Positions 1 to 8,295 of a stretch of 64,000 nt of DNA are shown piece by piece. The notes beneath the pieces were generated by a model. The model was not told where the DNA came from. It saw nothing but the letters and a program-made list of their open reading frames with translations, and ran no database searches. Location: positions 186,001-250,000 of the forward strand of contig NZ_FQTT01000009.1 in assembly GCF_900098745.1 (NCBI RefSeq), in the 5' to 3' direction. The position numbers and the translations under genes were made by a program. This DNA is from Actinomyces glycerinitolerans. Its GTDB lineage: Bacteria > Actinomycetota > Actinomycetes > Actinomycetales > Actinomycetaceae. The stretch's first letter is position 1, and each line of letters opens with the position of its first letter.

Positions 1-911
1 ACGGCGCAGAAGGCCGCGGTGAGCAGCATGGTGGAGATGAACATGGAGGTCACCCCGCTCTTCAGGCGGTACAGCAGTGCCGAGACCCACAGCGCGTTGC
101 CGCCGCGAAGGTAGCGGCGTGAGTGCTTCTGGATGCCGGTGATGGCCAGGAAGACGAACTGGCTCAGAACCAGGAATGTGCCCACCATGAAGCACCCGAT
201 CAGCACGTAGTTCAGCGTCTTCTCCAGTACGTGGTCGATCAGCGCCGGGGCGGTTCCTGCACAACGCGGGTAGAAGGTGAGCGCATAGCCGAGTAGCAGC
301 ACCACCGCCCCGACAACGGCCAGCGGGACGGAGAAGCGCACGCCCTTGGCCTCATGCCCCGGGGAGGAGAGCAGCTCGAGTATGGGGCGCCGGGACAGGC
401 CGCGAACCAGGAGCAGGGTGACCAGCACGAACACCACCGCGAATCCGATCGCCGTATCGCGAATCGGTGCCAGGGGCGTCTTCCAGGTTATGTTGGACAG
501 GCGGACGATGCGCGCCATGATCAGCACCGACAGATGGCCGAAGGCCGTCCCCACGAGCATGCCGACCACAATGGCGCTGGCCCCGATCAGGGAGTTCTCC
601 GCCAGCAGCATGCGCCGCAACTGGCGGCGCGACATGCCCATTGCCCGCAGCGTGCCGAAGGTGCGTCGGCGCCGATCCACGAAGGAGTAGATCGAAAGCG
701 ACAGGAACATGACCGCGAACACGAGCACGATCACCGAGGCCATCCGCATGAACAACTGGATGCTACTGTCGTCCTGATCCAGCTCGGGGTGATCGGCGTT
801 GACGGCGAAGATGAAGAAGATCGTGACGGTGAAGACGCTGCTCAACCAGTAGGCGATGTAGGTCTCCGTATCGCGCAGAACATTGTGCTTCGCGAACTGC
901 CAGAGGGTCAT
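1..911 (-). CDS. FtsX-like ABC permease, BceB type (3' end cut by window)
   Basis: Membrane subunit of a Bce-type ABC transporter that removes peptide antibiotics such as bacitracin-like or lantibiotic compounds from the cell surface. Only the N-terminal 303 codons lie in the window. They show about seven hydrophobic segments, an FtsX-like block (IYSFVDRRRRTFGTLRAMGMS) after the second segment, and no large extracellular domain yet, which in BceB lies further on. The start ATG overlaps the stop of the upstream ATPase gene by four bases (ATGA), so the two are translationally coupled. The substrate is inferred from the neighbouring kinase and regulator, not seen. A general FtsX/MacB-type permease is the alternative. 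Confidence 0.85.
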   Translation of the reverse strand, partial: MTLWQFAKHNVLRDTETYIAYWLSSVFTVTIFFIFAVNADHPELDQDDSSIQLFMRMASVIVLVFAVMFLSLSIYSFVDRRRRTFGTLRAMGMSRRQLRRMLLAENSLIGASAIVVGMLVGTAFGHLSVLIMARIVRLSNITWKTPLAPIRDTAIGFAVVFVLVTLLLVRGLSRRPILELLSSPGHEAKGVRFSVPLAVVGAVVLLLGYALTFYPRCAGTAPALIDHVLEKTLNYVLIGCFMVGTFLVLSQFVFLAITGIQKHSRRYLRGGNALWVSALLYRLKSGVTSMFISTMLLTAAFCA

Positions 912-1705
912 CGTCCCTCACCGCCGATGAGCTTGAGGACGTTCAGGATCTCATCGTAGAAGGCCAGTCGGTCGTCTTCCCGATACAGCTCGGAGTGCAC
1001 GGCGCCGTCCTTGATGAACACCACCCGTTTGCACCAGCTCGCGGTGCGTGCATCATGGGTGACCACGATGGTGGATACCCCTCGGCGCTCGTTGAGATCG
1101 GAGAAGATACGCATGACGTCCTGCGCGGCCGCGGAGTCGAGATTCCCGGTCGGCTCGTCCGCGAGCAGCAGCTGCGGTCCGTGAATGATCGCCCGTCCGA
1201 TGGCTGCCCGCTGCGCCTGACCGCCCGAAACCTCATGCACCCGGTGGGCCAGGACATCCCCGATGCCGAGCTGCTCTGCCACCGCCCGGGAGCGGCGTCG
1301 CATGCGGGCGGGGCTCTCATTCGCCGCCAGCATGAGCGGCAGCATGATGTTCTCCTGAATGGTCAGCGTGTCCACCAGGTTGAAGTCTTGAAACACGAAC
1401 CCCAGTCGTGTCCGCCGGAAGACTGCGGCCTCCTCCTCGCTCAGGTCGGCCGGATTCTGACCTCCTACGCGTACGGTGCCCGAGGTGACCGGCAGGATTC
1501 CCGCCACCAGATTCAGGACCGTGGACTTGCCACTACCCGAGGGCCCCATGATTGCCACCAGTTCGCCCGCGCCTATGCGCAGCGAGAGCTGATTGACGGC
1601 CTTGACCCTGACCGTGTCCCCGTAAATCTTGCTCACGCCCTCCAGCGACACCACGGCCGGTCCGGGCTCGTGTGTCACGGTGTTTCGCATTGCCGTTTCA
1701 GTCAT
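908..1705 (-). CDS. ABC transporter ATPase, BceA/LolD-like
   Basis: ATP-hydrolysing partner of the adjacent FtsX-type permease. About 265 residues, with Walker A GPSGSGKST, Q-loop FVFQDFN, signature VSGGQAQR, Walker B LLLADEPTGNLDS and switch His in VTHD, all typical of the MacB/BceA/LolD branch. I chose the ATG at 1705 because GGAAGGGG sits six bases upstream; an in-frame start at 1732 would add nine unconserved residues. It lies 85 bp downstream of the kinase gene, with an inverted repeat in the gap that may be the operator for the neighbouring response regulator. Confidence 0.92.
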   Translation of the reverse strand: MTETAMRNTVTHEPGPAVVSLEGVSKIYGDTVRVKAVNQLSLRIGAGELVAIMGPSGSGKSTVLNLVAGILPVTSGTVRVGGQNPADLSEEEAAVFRRTRLGFVFQDFNLVDTLTIQENIMLPLMLAANESPARMRRRSRAVAEQLGIGDVLAHRVHEVSGGQAQRAAIGRAIIHGPQLLLADEPTGNLDSAAAQDVMRIFSDLNERRGVSTIVVTHDARTASWCKRVVFIKDGAVHSELYREDDRLAFYDEILNVLKLIGGEGR

Positions 1706-1783
1706 TGCTTGCCCCTTCCGTGTGTTCGGCAACTGCCGTTAAAGCTATTGCCCGTACGGGGCGCGAACCATCGAAGCGGGTGA

Positions 1784-1812
1784 CCGCGGGTGACAATCGC
1801 TGTCACCTGCGG
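1784..1812. promoter_or_regulatory. inverted repeat upstream of the Bce-like ABC genes, candidate regulator operator
   Basis: An 11-bp stem (one G-T pair) around the core TGACA-ATCGC-TGTCA lies between the kinase stop and the ATPase start. In Bacillus, BceR-type regulators bind inverted repeats in front of their transporter genes, and this has the right place and symmetry. It could equally be a hairpin ending or attenuating the kinase transcript. No T-run follows it. Confidence 0.45.
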
Positions 1813-1817
1813 TGTGG

Positions 1818-2813
1818 TCAGGCAACCGCGGCTGTGCTTGTGCCGAAGCGCACGGTGACGGTGGTTCCCTCATCGACGGCCGAGGTGATCTGCAGCGAGT
1901 GTCCGAGGCGTTCGAGCACCTGCTTGACCAGGTACAGGCCCACCCCGGAGGACTGCGAGCCCGCTCGGCCATTTGAACCGGTGTAGTACAGGTCGCATAC
2001 GCGTGGCAGGTCGCGGGGACGTATGCCGCAGCCGGTATCAATGACACTCAGCTGCGCTCCCTCCGGTCGGGCGCCGATGCGTACCTCCACCGAGGATCCC
2101 GGTTCGGAGAACTTAACGGCGTTGTGGATCAGCTGGTCCGCGACGAAGCCGATCCACTTGCGATCCGTGTTCACCACGATGTCCTCACCGGTACAGGCGA
2201 CGCTCACTTCGCTCTGCAGGAACAGCCGCTGATTCTGTTGCATGACCCCACGTGCCAGATCACTCAGGTGCACCTGCTCGGTCACCAGATCGTTCTCGAA
2301 GCGCTCGATCCGGGCCAGACTCAGCACCAGATCCAACTGCCGCTGCAACCGGTCGAGCTCACAAAGAACAGGGAAGGGATCACGGCTCCCCTCGCCGTCC
2401 TGCACCAGCAGGCGGATGACACTGAGCGGCGTCTTCATCTGGTGCACCCACTGGACGATGTGGGTGCGCCACTGCTCGGTCGCCGCCTGCTGCTCCGTGA
2501 GCAGCCCCAGGTAGCGCTGGTAACTGGCGTTGCCGTGTTGGATGAAGGCATTGACGAGCGGATCGGTGGACTCCTGTCCGAGCAGCTCCTCCAGGACCCG
2601 GCCCGGGGAGCCGAGCCAGCGATACAGCCGCCGACGTCGGAAATACCGCACCGTAAGGGTCGCTACCAGCAGAAAACCGGACAGGCACAAGAAGTAGGTC
2701 ATGCCGCCGGTGGTGTTGAATCCGCCGACACCTTGGTAAAGCGGTAGCAGCCCTCCCACAACCAGGACGAATAGCATCACGATGCCCAGGTGCTCGCGCA
2801 GAAATAGTCTCAC
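1818..2813 (-). CDS. intramembrane-sensing histidine kinase, BceS-like
   Basis: Sensor kinase of 331 residues. Two N-terminal transmembrane helices (about residues 9-28 and 38-55) are joined by a very short loop, which defines the intramembrane-sensing class that takes its signal from a partner ABC transporter. The phospho-acceptor region is QWVHQMKTPLSVIRL, followed by an N-box (HNAVKF) and G-boxes (DTGCGI, GVGLYLV). The GTG start overlaps the TGA of the response regulator gene (GTGA). The ABC genes follow, giving the order regulator, kinase, ATPase, permease on the minus strand. Confidence 0.92.
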   Translation of the reverse strand: MRLFLREHLGIVMLFVLVVGGLLPLYQGVGGFNTTGGMTYFLCLSGFLLVATLTVRYFRRRRLYRWLGSPGRVLEELLGQESTDPLVNAFIQHGNASYQRYLGLLTEQQAATEQWRTHIVQWVHQMKTPLSVIRLLVQDGEGSRDPFPVLCELDRLQRQLDLVLSLARIERFENDLVTEQVHLSDLARGVMQQNQRLFLQSEVSVACTGEDIVVNTDRKWIGFVADQLIHNAVKFSEPGSSVEVRIGARPEGAQLSVIDTGCGIRPRDLPRVCDLYYTGSNGRAGSQSSGVGLYLVKQVLERLGHSLQITSAVDEGTTVTVRFGTSTAAVA

Positions 2814-3523
2814 GTGGTGCCTCCGCCACGCTCATCCGCGCCGACGACGAGCCGGTATCCGTATCCGCGCACGGCTCTGAGTTCAACTCCAACACGGTGT
2901 CCTGAGAGGCGGCCGCGTAGCCGGCGAATATTGACGGTGAGGGTGTTGTCCTCCACGTAGGCGGCGTCCTCCCAGGCGGAGGCGAGTAGCCGATCGCGTG
3001 AGGCCGCATCGGGATGCGCCTGCATCAGGGCCTGCAGCAGTTTCGTCTCCGTGAGTGACAGCTCGACCTCCTGGCCGCCGATGGCCGCCAGCTGCCGCCC
3101 GGGGAACAGAATTAAATCCCGCACCGTGAGCGCGTCCTCGGCATCCGCGGAACTCAAATCCCCGTAGGCGCGTCGAATCACACCACCGACCTTGGCCAGC
3201 AGCAGCTCCGGGTCGAAGGGTTTGGTCAGATAGTCGTCTGCGCCCGCTTCGATGCCTCGGACCTGGTCGCCGGTGGCGTCCCGGGCGGACACGATGATGA
3301 TAGGGATTTTGGAGACCTCCCTGATGCGGCGACACCAGTAGAAACCGTCGTAGCGCGGCAGATTCACGTCCAACAGGACGACGTCCGGATCAACGCGCTC
3401 GACCTCGTGCAGCAGGTTTCCGAAGTCGGATGCCGCGGTGCAGTCGTACTGGTAGCGCTCTAACAGGCCGATGATGCCGCGTGCCAGCGCCGCATCATCC
3501 TCCACCACCAGAACTCTGTACAC
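2810..3523 (-). CDS. OmpR/PhoB-family response regulator, BceR-like
   Basis: 237-residue regulator. The receiver domain has the acidic pocket (VVEDD), phospho-acceptor Asp in VVLLDVNLP, and Lys in YLTKPF; the C-terminal winged helix ends with the typical RAVRGYGYRL. The start is a GTG at 3523 with GGAG seven bases upstream. The frame stays open much further upstream, but that extension is antisense shadow of the LysR gene and is rejected. It is expected to activate the downstream transporter genes when the kinase detects peptide-loaded transporter. Confidence 0.93.
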   Translation of the reverse strand: MYRVLVVEDDAALARGIIGLLERYQYDCTAASDFGNLLHEVERVDPDVVLLDVNLPRYDGFYWCRRIREVSKIPIIIVSARDATGDQVRGIEAGADDYLTKPFDPELLLAKVGGVIRRAYGDLSSADAEDALTVRDLILFPGRQLAAIGGQEVELSLTETKLLQALMQAHPDAASRDRLLASAWEDAAYVEDNTLTVNIRRLRGRLSGHRVGVELRAVRGYGYRLVVGADERGGGTT

Positions 3524-3527
3524 GTGC

Positions 3528-4487
3528 TCAGCTCCTTCTCGGTGTTCTCGAGGTCGACCGCGGTCGCACCGACAGGCTAGTGGATGGTGCGGGCGTGTCG
3601 TCGTCGGCCAGCGAGGCGCGTAGCCGTTCCAGGAAGCGCTCCGCCATGGGGGAGTGAGCCTGCTGCCGCCGCCAGATGAGGTACATCCGCGACTCGAGTG
3701 CCGGCTCCAGCGGGCGGAAGGCCAGTCCGCTGGAGGGGCTGGTGTCCACCAGGTGGTCGAAGGTGAGCAGGTAGCCCAGGCCCTCGCGGGCGAAGACCGC
3801 GCCGTTGTAGGGCAGGCGGAAGGTGCCCTCAAGTTGCAGTTCGCCCATGCGGCTGCCGGCCCAGGCCGGGATGTCCCGTGCCCAGGACTGCTCCGAGCAG
3901 AAGAGCGGTAGTCCCGCCAGGTCGTCCACGGTGACGGCCTCCTTGCCGGCCAGGGCGTCGTCGTGCCGCAACACCACGCCCCACCTGTCCGCCACTGGCA
4001 GGGGCAGCGTCTCGTACCGGCTGAAGCGCTCGCCGTCGGGCTCCTCGACGATCGCCGCGAAGTCGAGCAGGCCCCGGTCCAGCTTCTCGGTGACCTGCTC
4101 GGTGTCGCCGCTGGTGACGTGGTAGCGCAGCCCGGGGCACTCCTGCTTGAGCAGCTTGAGCTGGCGGGCGAGCAGACCCACCTGGTAGGACTCGGCCAGC
4201 CCCAGGTACAGATCGCCTCCGGTGATGTCACCCAGGGTAAGGAAGTCGGCCTCGATACGGTCTGCCAGGCCGATTAGATCCTCGGCCCGTTCGCGCAGCA
4301 GTCGGCCCTCCTCGGTGAGCTCGATGCTGAAGGAGTGCCTGACGAACAGCTTGTGCCCCAACTCCCGCTCCAGCGCCTTCATCTGCTTCGAAAGCGTAGG
4401 CTGCGAGACGTTCAGCTGTGCGGCGGCTCGGGTCATGTTCTCCTCCCGGGCCACGGCGGCGAAGTACCGCAGTGTGCGTATCTCCAT
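3528..4487 (-). CDS. LysR-family transcriptional regulator
   Basis: 319 residues. An N-terminal helix-turn-helix (MEIRTLRYFAAVAREENM, AAAQLNVSQPTLSKQMKALE) is followed by a substrate-binding co-inducer domain. I start at the ATG at 4487, which begins the conserved MEIRTLRYF; a start at 4523 would add 12 unconserved residues. It is divergent from the alpha/beta hydrolase gene at 4640, and two palindromes of T-N11-A form lie between them, so it probably controls that gene and itself. Its last codons overlap the ribosome-binding region of the BceR-like gene, so readthrough into that operon is possible. Confidence 0.93.
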   Translation of the reverse strand: MEIRTLRYFAAVAREENMTRAAAQLNVSQPTLSKQMKALERELGHKLFVRHSFSIELTEEGRLLRERAEDLIGLADRIEADFLTLGDITGGDLYLGLAESYQVGLLARQLKLLKQECPGLRYHVTSGDTEQVTEKLDRGLLDFAAIVEEPDGERFSRYETLPLPVADRWGVVLRHDDALAGKEAVTVDDLAGLPLFCSEQSWARDIPAWAGSRMGELQLEGTFRLPYNGAVFAREGLGYLLTFDHLVDTSPSSGLAFRPLEPALESRMYLIWRRQQAHSPMAERFLERLRASLADDDTPAPSTSLSVRPRSTSRTPRRS

Positions 4488-4499
4488 GTCCAACAAGAT

Positions 4500-4536
4500 A
4501 TGCCAAGACGGCATGTCAGGCATGACAAATGGTCAT
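4500..4536. promoter_or_regulatory. two LysR-type operators in the divergent promoter region
   Basis: Two perfect 15-bp palindromes with T-N11-A spacing, ATGCC-AAGAC-GGCAT (4500-4514) and ATGAC-AAATG-GTCAT (4522-4536), are centred 22 bp apart, two helical turns. This matches the usual paired recognition and activation sites of LysR regulators. They lie between the LysR gene and the divergently transcribed hydrolase. Confidence 0.65.
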
Positions 4537-4639
4537 TAGCGTCATGTTGCCCGAGTGGTTAATTTAGATGCCGGAGGCGCTCCGCACCGTAACGGGGCGC
4601 CACGCACAGCCACAGATACAGAGAATGGAGCATCAGGAA

Positions 4640-5623
4640 ATGAGCACCGAAAACCTCGAACTGACCCAGGAGTGGGACAAGGTCTTCCCCCAGTCCGACG
4701 CCGTGGACCATGAGAAGGTCACCTTCCACACGCGCTTCGGCATCACCCTGGCCGCCGACCTGTACAAGCCGAAGGACGCCGACGGCAAGCTGCCCGCGCT
4801 GGCCGTGAGCGGGCCCTTCGGCGCCGTCAAGGAGCAGTCCAGTGGCCTGTACGCCCAGACCATGGCCGAGCGCGGCTTCCTCACGATCGCCTTCGACCCC
4901 AGCTTCACCGGCGAGTCCGGCGGCACGCCCCGCTACATGAACTCCCCGGACATCAACATCGAGGACTTCCAGGCCGCCGTCGACTTCCTGTCCGTGCGCG
5001 ACGACGTCGACCCCGAACGCGTCGGCATCATCGGCGTCTGCGGCTGGGGCGGCATGGCGCTGGCCGCCGCGGCCGCCGACCCGCGGATCAAGGCCACCGT
5101 GGTCTCCACCATGTACGACATGAGCCGGGTGGCCGCGAACGGCTACTTCGACTCCGCCGACTCCGCCGAGGCCCGCAATCAGACGCGCGCATCCGTGGCC
5201 GCCCAGCGCACCGCCGACTACCGCTCCGGCACCTACGCCCTGGCCGGCGGGGTAGTAGACCCGCTGCCCGAGGATGCTCCCGGCTTCGTCAAGGACTACT
5301 ACGCCTACTACAAGACGCCCCGCGGCTACCACCCCCGCTCCCTGAACTCCAACGACGGGTGGACGGTCATCGGTGGCTCCTCGCTGATGAACGCGACCCT
5401 GCTCGGCTACATCGAGGAGATCGAGAACGCCGTCATGATCGTCCACGGGGAGGCGGCCCACTCCTACTACATGGGTAAGGACGCCTTCGCCCGCCTGCAG
5501 GGCGACAACAAGGAATTCGTCTCCATCCCCGGCGCCTCCCACACCGACCTGTACGACGGCGGCGAGAACGGCGCCATCCCGTGGGAGAGGATCACCGAGT
5601 TCCTGCGCACCAACCTCGGCTGA
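4640..5623 (+). CDS. alpha/beta hydrolase with Cys nucleophile (dienelactone-hydrolase-like superfamily)
   Basis: 327-residue alpha/beta hydrolase. The nucleophile elbow reads GVCGWGG, so the nucleophile is Cys, as in dienelactone hydrolases and the YcjY-like group, instead of the usual Ser. A late His in the GASHTDLYD region completes the probable triad. The start at 4640 follows ATGGAG by nine bases; upstream in-frame ATGs at 4568 and 4625 are less likely. No signal peptide is visible, so it is cytoplasmic. It is divergent from a LysR gene that probably regulates it. The substrate is unknown. Confidence 0.85.
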   Translation: MSTENLELTQEWDKVFPQSDAVDHEKVTFHTRFGITLAADLYKPKDADGKLPALAVSGPFGAVKEQSSGLYAQTMAERGFLTIAFDPSFTGESGGTPRYMNSPDINIEDFQAAVDFLSVRDDVDPERVGIIGVCGWGGMALAAAAADPRIKATVVSTMYDMSRVAANGYFDSADSAEARNQTRASVAAQRTADYRSGTYALAGGVVDPLPEDAPGFVKDYYAYYKTPRGYHPRSLNSNDGWTVIGGSSLMNATLLGYIEEIENAVMIVHGEAAHSYYMGKDAFARLQGDNKEFVSIPGASHTDLYDGGENGAIPWERITEFLRTNLG

Positions 5624-5653
5624 GTCGCATCTTCGCGCAGCTCTGAGCACTCC

Positions 5654-5683
5654 GGGGTGGGCCGCCACACGGCGGCCCACCCC
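5654..5683 (+). terminator. terminator after the alpha/beta hydrolase gene
   Basis: A perfect 13-bp GC-rich stem (GGGGTGGGCCGCC with its complement) and a four-base ACAC loop lie 31 bp after the stop codon. There is no clear U-tract, as is common in high-GC actinobacteria. Confidence 0.75.
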
Positions 5684-5871
5684 GCTGGCTTGGCCTCGGC
5701 CTCCGACGGCTTTGAGGAGCTTGTCCCGGGTGACGTGCCGAGAGGAAAAGTGGTTCTTCCGGTTTGGGGGTGTGGTGGTTGTCTCGGGCTGCGGCAGGAG
5801 TGCTGCCGATGTCCTGGGACATGGCATGGGGTGGGGTGGGTGGCGTGGGGTGTCTGGTGCGCCGGCTGGGC

Positions 5872-5944
5872 GTTAACAACGCTACTTAACGCTCTGCTGT
5901 ATACCTCTGGGGCCTTCAGCAGACGGTTAACTGGCGTTGTTAAC
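5872..5944. repeat. 28-bp inverted repeat
   Basis: Arms at 5872-5899 and 5917-5944 match at 24 of 28 positions (GTTAACAACGC...TCTGCTG) around a 17-base centre. A diverged relative, with the TCTGCTG and GGCGTAGCAG motifs, lies near 6690-6755. The structure could form a cruciform or a long RNA hairpin. No transposase is nearby. Confidence 0.7.
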
Positions 5945-6164
5945 CCCGAAGTGGCGTAGCAGACGGCGACGCGGCGCAGTAGACGGCCCCGCTCCCGGGC
6001 GCCGGAGCTATCGGCAGCCAAGTGCAGCCAGGCCTGGAATGACGAGCCGGCGCCGTGGAGGTTTAACCCGCGTCCTCGAGCACTCCGCCCGGCCGCGGCG
6101 AGAGCGTCCCTACCGGGCCGAGGACGTCCTCGCCAGCCCGAACACGACCCCGCCGGCCACATGT

Positions 6165-6273
6165 CCTCGTCAGCCTCAGAACGTCCGCGCAGACCCCACG
6201 CCGACCTCGTGCGCCCGACCACGACCACCCGCGGGCCCGAACCACCACACCCACAATCCGCAGAGCCCGTGAA
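6165..6273. repeat. intergenic direct repeat, copy 1
   Basis: It begins CCTCGTCAGCCTCAGAACGT and ends CACCCACAATCCGCAGAGCC. The same beginning and end occur at 6850-7015, and a shorter relative of the end lies at 49308-49332. No coding function is apparent. Confidence 0.6.
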
Positions 6274-6289
6274 CATTCGATAGTGCTCT

Positions 6290-6419
6290 CAGCTGTCACA
6301 GATTGCACCACTTTGCTGGGACATGCCGGAATCTTGGTCGACAGAACCGCATGATTTCAACGATGTGCGCTAGGTGGCTCGTGTCCGGGCAGGTAAAGTG
6401 GTGCAATCAGTGACAGCTG
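6290..6419. repeat. 25-bp inverted repeat enclosing a copy of the 70-bp intergenic element
   Basis: Arms 6290-6314 and 6395-6419 match at 24 of 25 positions (CAGCTGTCAC[A/T]GATTGCACC...). The left arm is the end of a roughly 70-bp element running on the minus strand from 6362 to 6293, which starts CGTTGAAATCATGCGGTTC. Related copies lie at 30457-30525 and 48899-48967. Confidence 0.7.
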
Positions 6420-6849
6420 GGCGGCGGTCACCGTGGTGAACCGGCAGGCCCACCGGTTTCCTCGCCCGGAGACACGCCGGCCGCCACATCCACAAGCACG
6501 ACGAGCCGGTCCGGATGCCCTGGCGGGGTTGCTAGAGGACACGCCCCGGCCCTCGAGGACGCCTCCCGGGAGAGCGTCCTCGGCGGCCCGACGACGTCCC
6601 CGCCGACCCGAGCACGACCGCATCACCCCGACCACCACCCCCGCACCGCAGCCCCGGCCGGACCTCACACCCGCAAACCGGAAGCGCCTGTTTACTACGC
6701 CGGTTGGGTGTCTGCTGAAGGGGTCTGGGGAGGTCAAATTGGCGTAGCAGAGGCCGAAGGGGCGTACCCAACGACCGCGCCCTGGCCTCGATCCCACTCG
6801 CTCTACGCCCGTGGCACCGCCCCGAGGACATCCCCGCCGCCGGTGACGT

Positions 6850-7015
6850 CGTCGTCAGCCTCAGAACGTCCGCGCAGGACCCACGACCTCGTTTCCCGCA
6901 CGCCCGAGCACGACCTCATCGTCCCGAACACGACCACCAAGTCGGACCCGTCCGCGCCGAACACGACCACCCGCGAGCCCGAACCACCACACCCACAAAC
7001 GCGAAGAGCCGTGAA
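6850..7015. repeat. intergenic direct repeat, copy 2
   Basis: It shares GTCAGCCTCAGAACGTCCGC at its start and CCGAACCACCACACCCACAA at its end with 6165-6273, with a longer middle. The ACGCGAAGAGCC at 6999-7010 recurs at 49317-49328. Confidence 0.6.
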
Positions 7016-7080
7016 ACTATGGGCTGGCTGCGGTGAAAGTGGGCACCGATGGACATTTCTGCCGATGACTCGATGTCTGG

Positions 7081-8295
7081 TTAGACCGCCGCACGTGCCC
7101 GTGAGCGGCCGACACCCAGCCCGATCGCTCCGATGGCGACGGCGAACAGGGCGCATATCCCGCAGTACCCGAGCAGCGGCGTGAGCACCTGGGCGGAGGT
7201 CGAGCCGGCGTTGAAGGCGCCACCGGTGGCCAGGGTAGCCCAATATCCGGGTGTGAGCCGCGCGACCGCGATCACGGCGTCGGGCAGCATGTCCAGGGGG
7301 GCCCACGCGCCCGCTAGGACGGAGAATGCCATGCCGCCGATGACTGCGATGGCGTTCGCGGCGTTCTCCCCCAGTCGCAGTTGCCCCACGAGGAAGCCCA
7401 TGGCTACTCCATTCAGGGTATACGCGGCCAGCGCGAGACCGATCACCCCCAGCCGTGGTGCCGCATCCACGATGCGATCGGCGGCGAAAACCGCAGTGCC
7501 CAGGCAGAAGAACCACAACCATGCCACCAGACCCACTAGAAGACATGCGCCCAGCAGCCCCAGGCCGCGTGAGCGGCCGGTCACGGGCGCGGAAGACACG
7601 CGGGAGTGCACGGGAGGTCGGTTGAGGGAGGCCATGAGCACCGCAATCGCTACCACGCAGAAGGCCGTCAGCGGGAACAGTGAGAACAGCGTATACAGCT
7701 TCAAGGACTCCGGCAGAGGGAGTGCGTCTTGGGTGATGAGCCGAGCGGCGGAGCCGCCGCGCATTGAACCTTTTGCCAGGGTCACGGCCCGCTCCACGGA
7801 CTGTTCGGCGGACTGGGTGCCGGTGGCATCCGTGTTCAGGGCATGCAGATAGTCGTAGACCTGGTTCAGGTACGAGTCGGTGTGCACGTTCATGAGTGAG
7901 CCCATGTAGGACCGGTAGCTGACGACGGTCTCCACGGCGGGCGGCTGGGTTCCGTCCTGGGCCGCGGCCTGTAGCTCCTCGCCGAAGCCGGCGGGGATGA
8001 TCAGGATGTACTGGATGCGGTCCTTGGCGGTGGCGTCCTGGAGTGCCTGTTTGGTGTCTTCCAGCGGCCGGGTGTTGCCGACGGAGCCCACGTATTCGGC
8101 CAGTGCCCGGGATACCGCGGAGTCGTCGCGGTCGATCACGGCAACATCCGCCGTCACCTGGGTGACGCCGGCGTCGGTCGCGTTGCCGGAGCCGGTCCCG
8201 ACGAAGACAGCGCCCGCGCTCATGAGCACCAGGTAGATCAGGATGTAGAGGCGGTGGGCCACCAGAATCCGCAGCGAGGTCTTAAAGGTACTCAT
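7081..8295 (-). CDS. ABC-2 type transporter permease
   Basis: 404 residues. An N-terminal helix (about 11-34) is followed by a long extracytoplasmic region of roughly 170 residues and then five or six helices, the ABC-2/YhgE-DrrB layout. It is the last gene of a three-gene exporter operon and overlaps the preceding permease gene by 14 bases, so both permeases are probably made together as a heterodimer. The exported compound is unknown; drug or peptide export is the usual role. Confidence 0.88.
   Translation of the reverse strand: MSTFKTSLRILVAHRLYILIYLVLMSAGAVFVGTGSGNATDAGVTQVTADVAVIDRDDSAVSRALAEYVGSVGNTRPLEDTKQALQDATAKDRIQYILIIPAGFGEELQAAAQDGTQPPAVETVVSYRSYMGSLMNVHTDSYLNQVYDYLHALNTDATGTQSAEQSVERAVTLAKGSMRGGSAARLITQDALPLPESLKLYTLFSLFPLTAFCVVAIAVLMASLNRPPVHSRVSSAPVTGRSRGLGLLGACLLVGLVAWLWFFCLGTAVFAADRIVDAAPRLGVIGLALAAYTLNGVAMGFLVGQLRLGENAANAIAVIGGMAFSVLAGAWAPLDMLPDAVIAVARLTPGYWATLATGGAFNAGSTSAQVLTPLLGYCGICALFAVAIGAIGLGVGRSRARAAV

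Larger units (their letters stand above)
5684..7080. other. gene-free, repeat-rich intergenic region
   Basis: About 1.4 kb in which I can support no protein or RNA gene. The open frames on both strands are low-complexity Arg/Pro/Gly-rich translations without ribosome-binding sites or recognisable domains. The region holds a G-run cluster (5828-5850), a 28-bp inverted repeat (5872-5944), a 25-bp inverted repeat enclosing a 70-bp repeat element (6290-6419), and two related copies of a longer direct repeat (6165-6273 and 6850-7015). Similar motifs recur at 48.8-49.3 kb. Confidence 0.7.

Noticed and set aside
3524-4231. N-terminal extension of the BceR-like response regulator frame, about 235 residues.
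   Set aside because: It is antisense to no gene but overlaps the LysR gene in another frame, is low-complexity Ser/Arg/Pro, and the GTG at 3523 has a proper ribosome-binding site and starts the receiver domain.
4540-4620. tRNA-like stretch (GCCCGAGTGGTTAA resembles a tRNA-Ser/Leu D-arm).
   Set aside because: No acceptor stem, anticodon arm or T-arm (GGTTCGAATC-like) can be paired around it.
5684-7080. Several long open frames on both strands.
   Set aside because: All are Arg/Pro/Ser/Gly-rich translations of repetitive GC-rich DNA, lack ribosome-binding sites and change frame between repeat copies.
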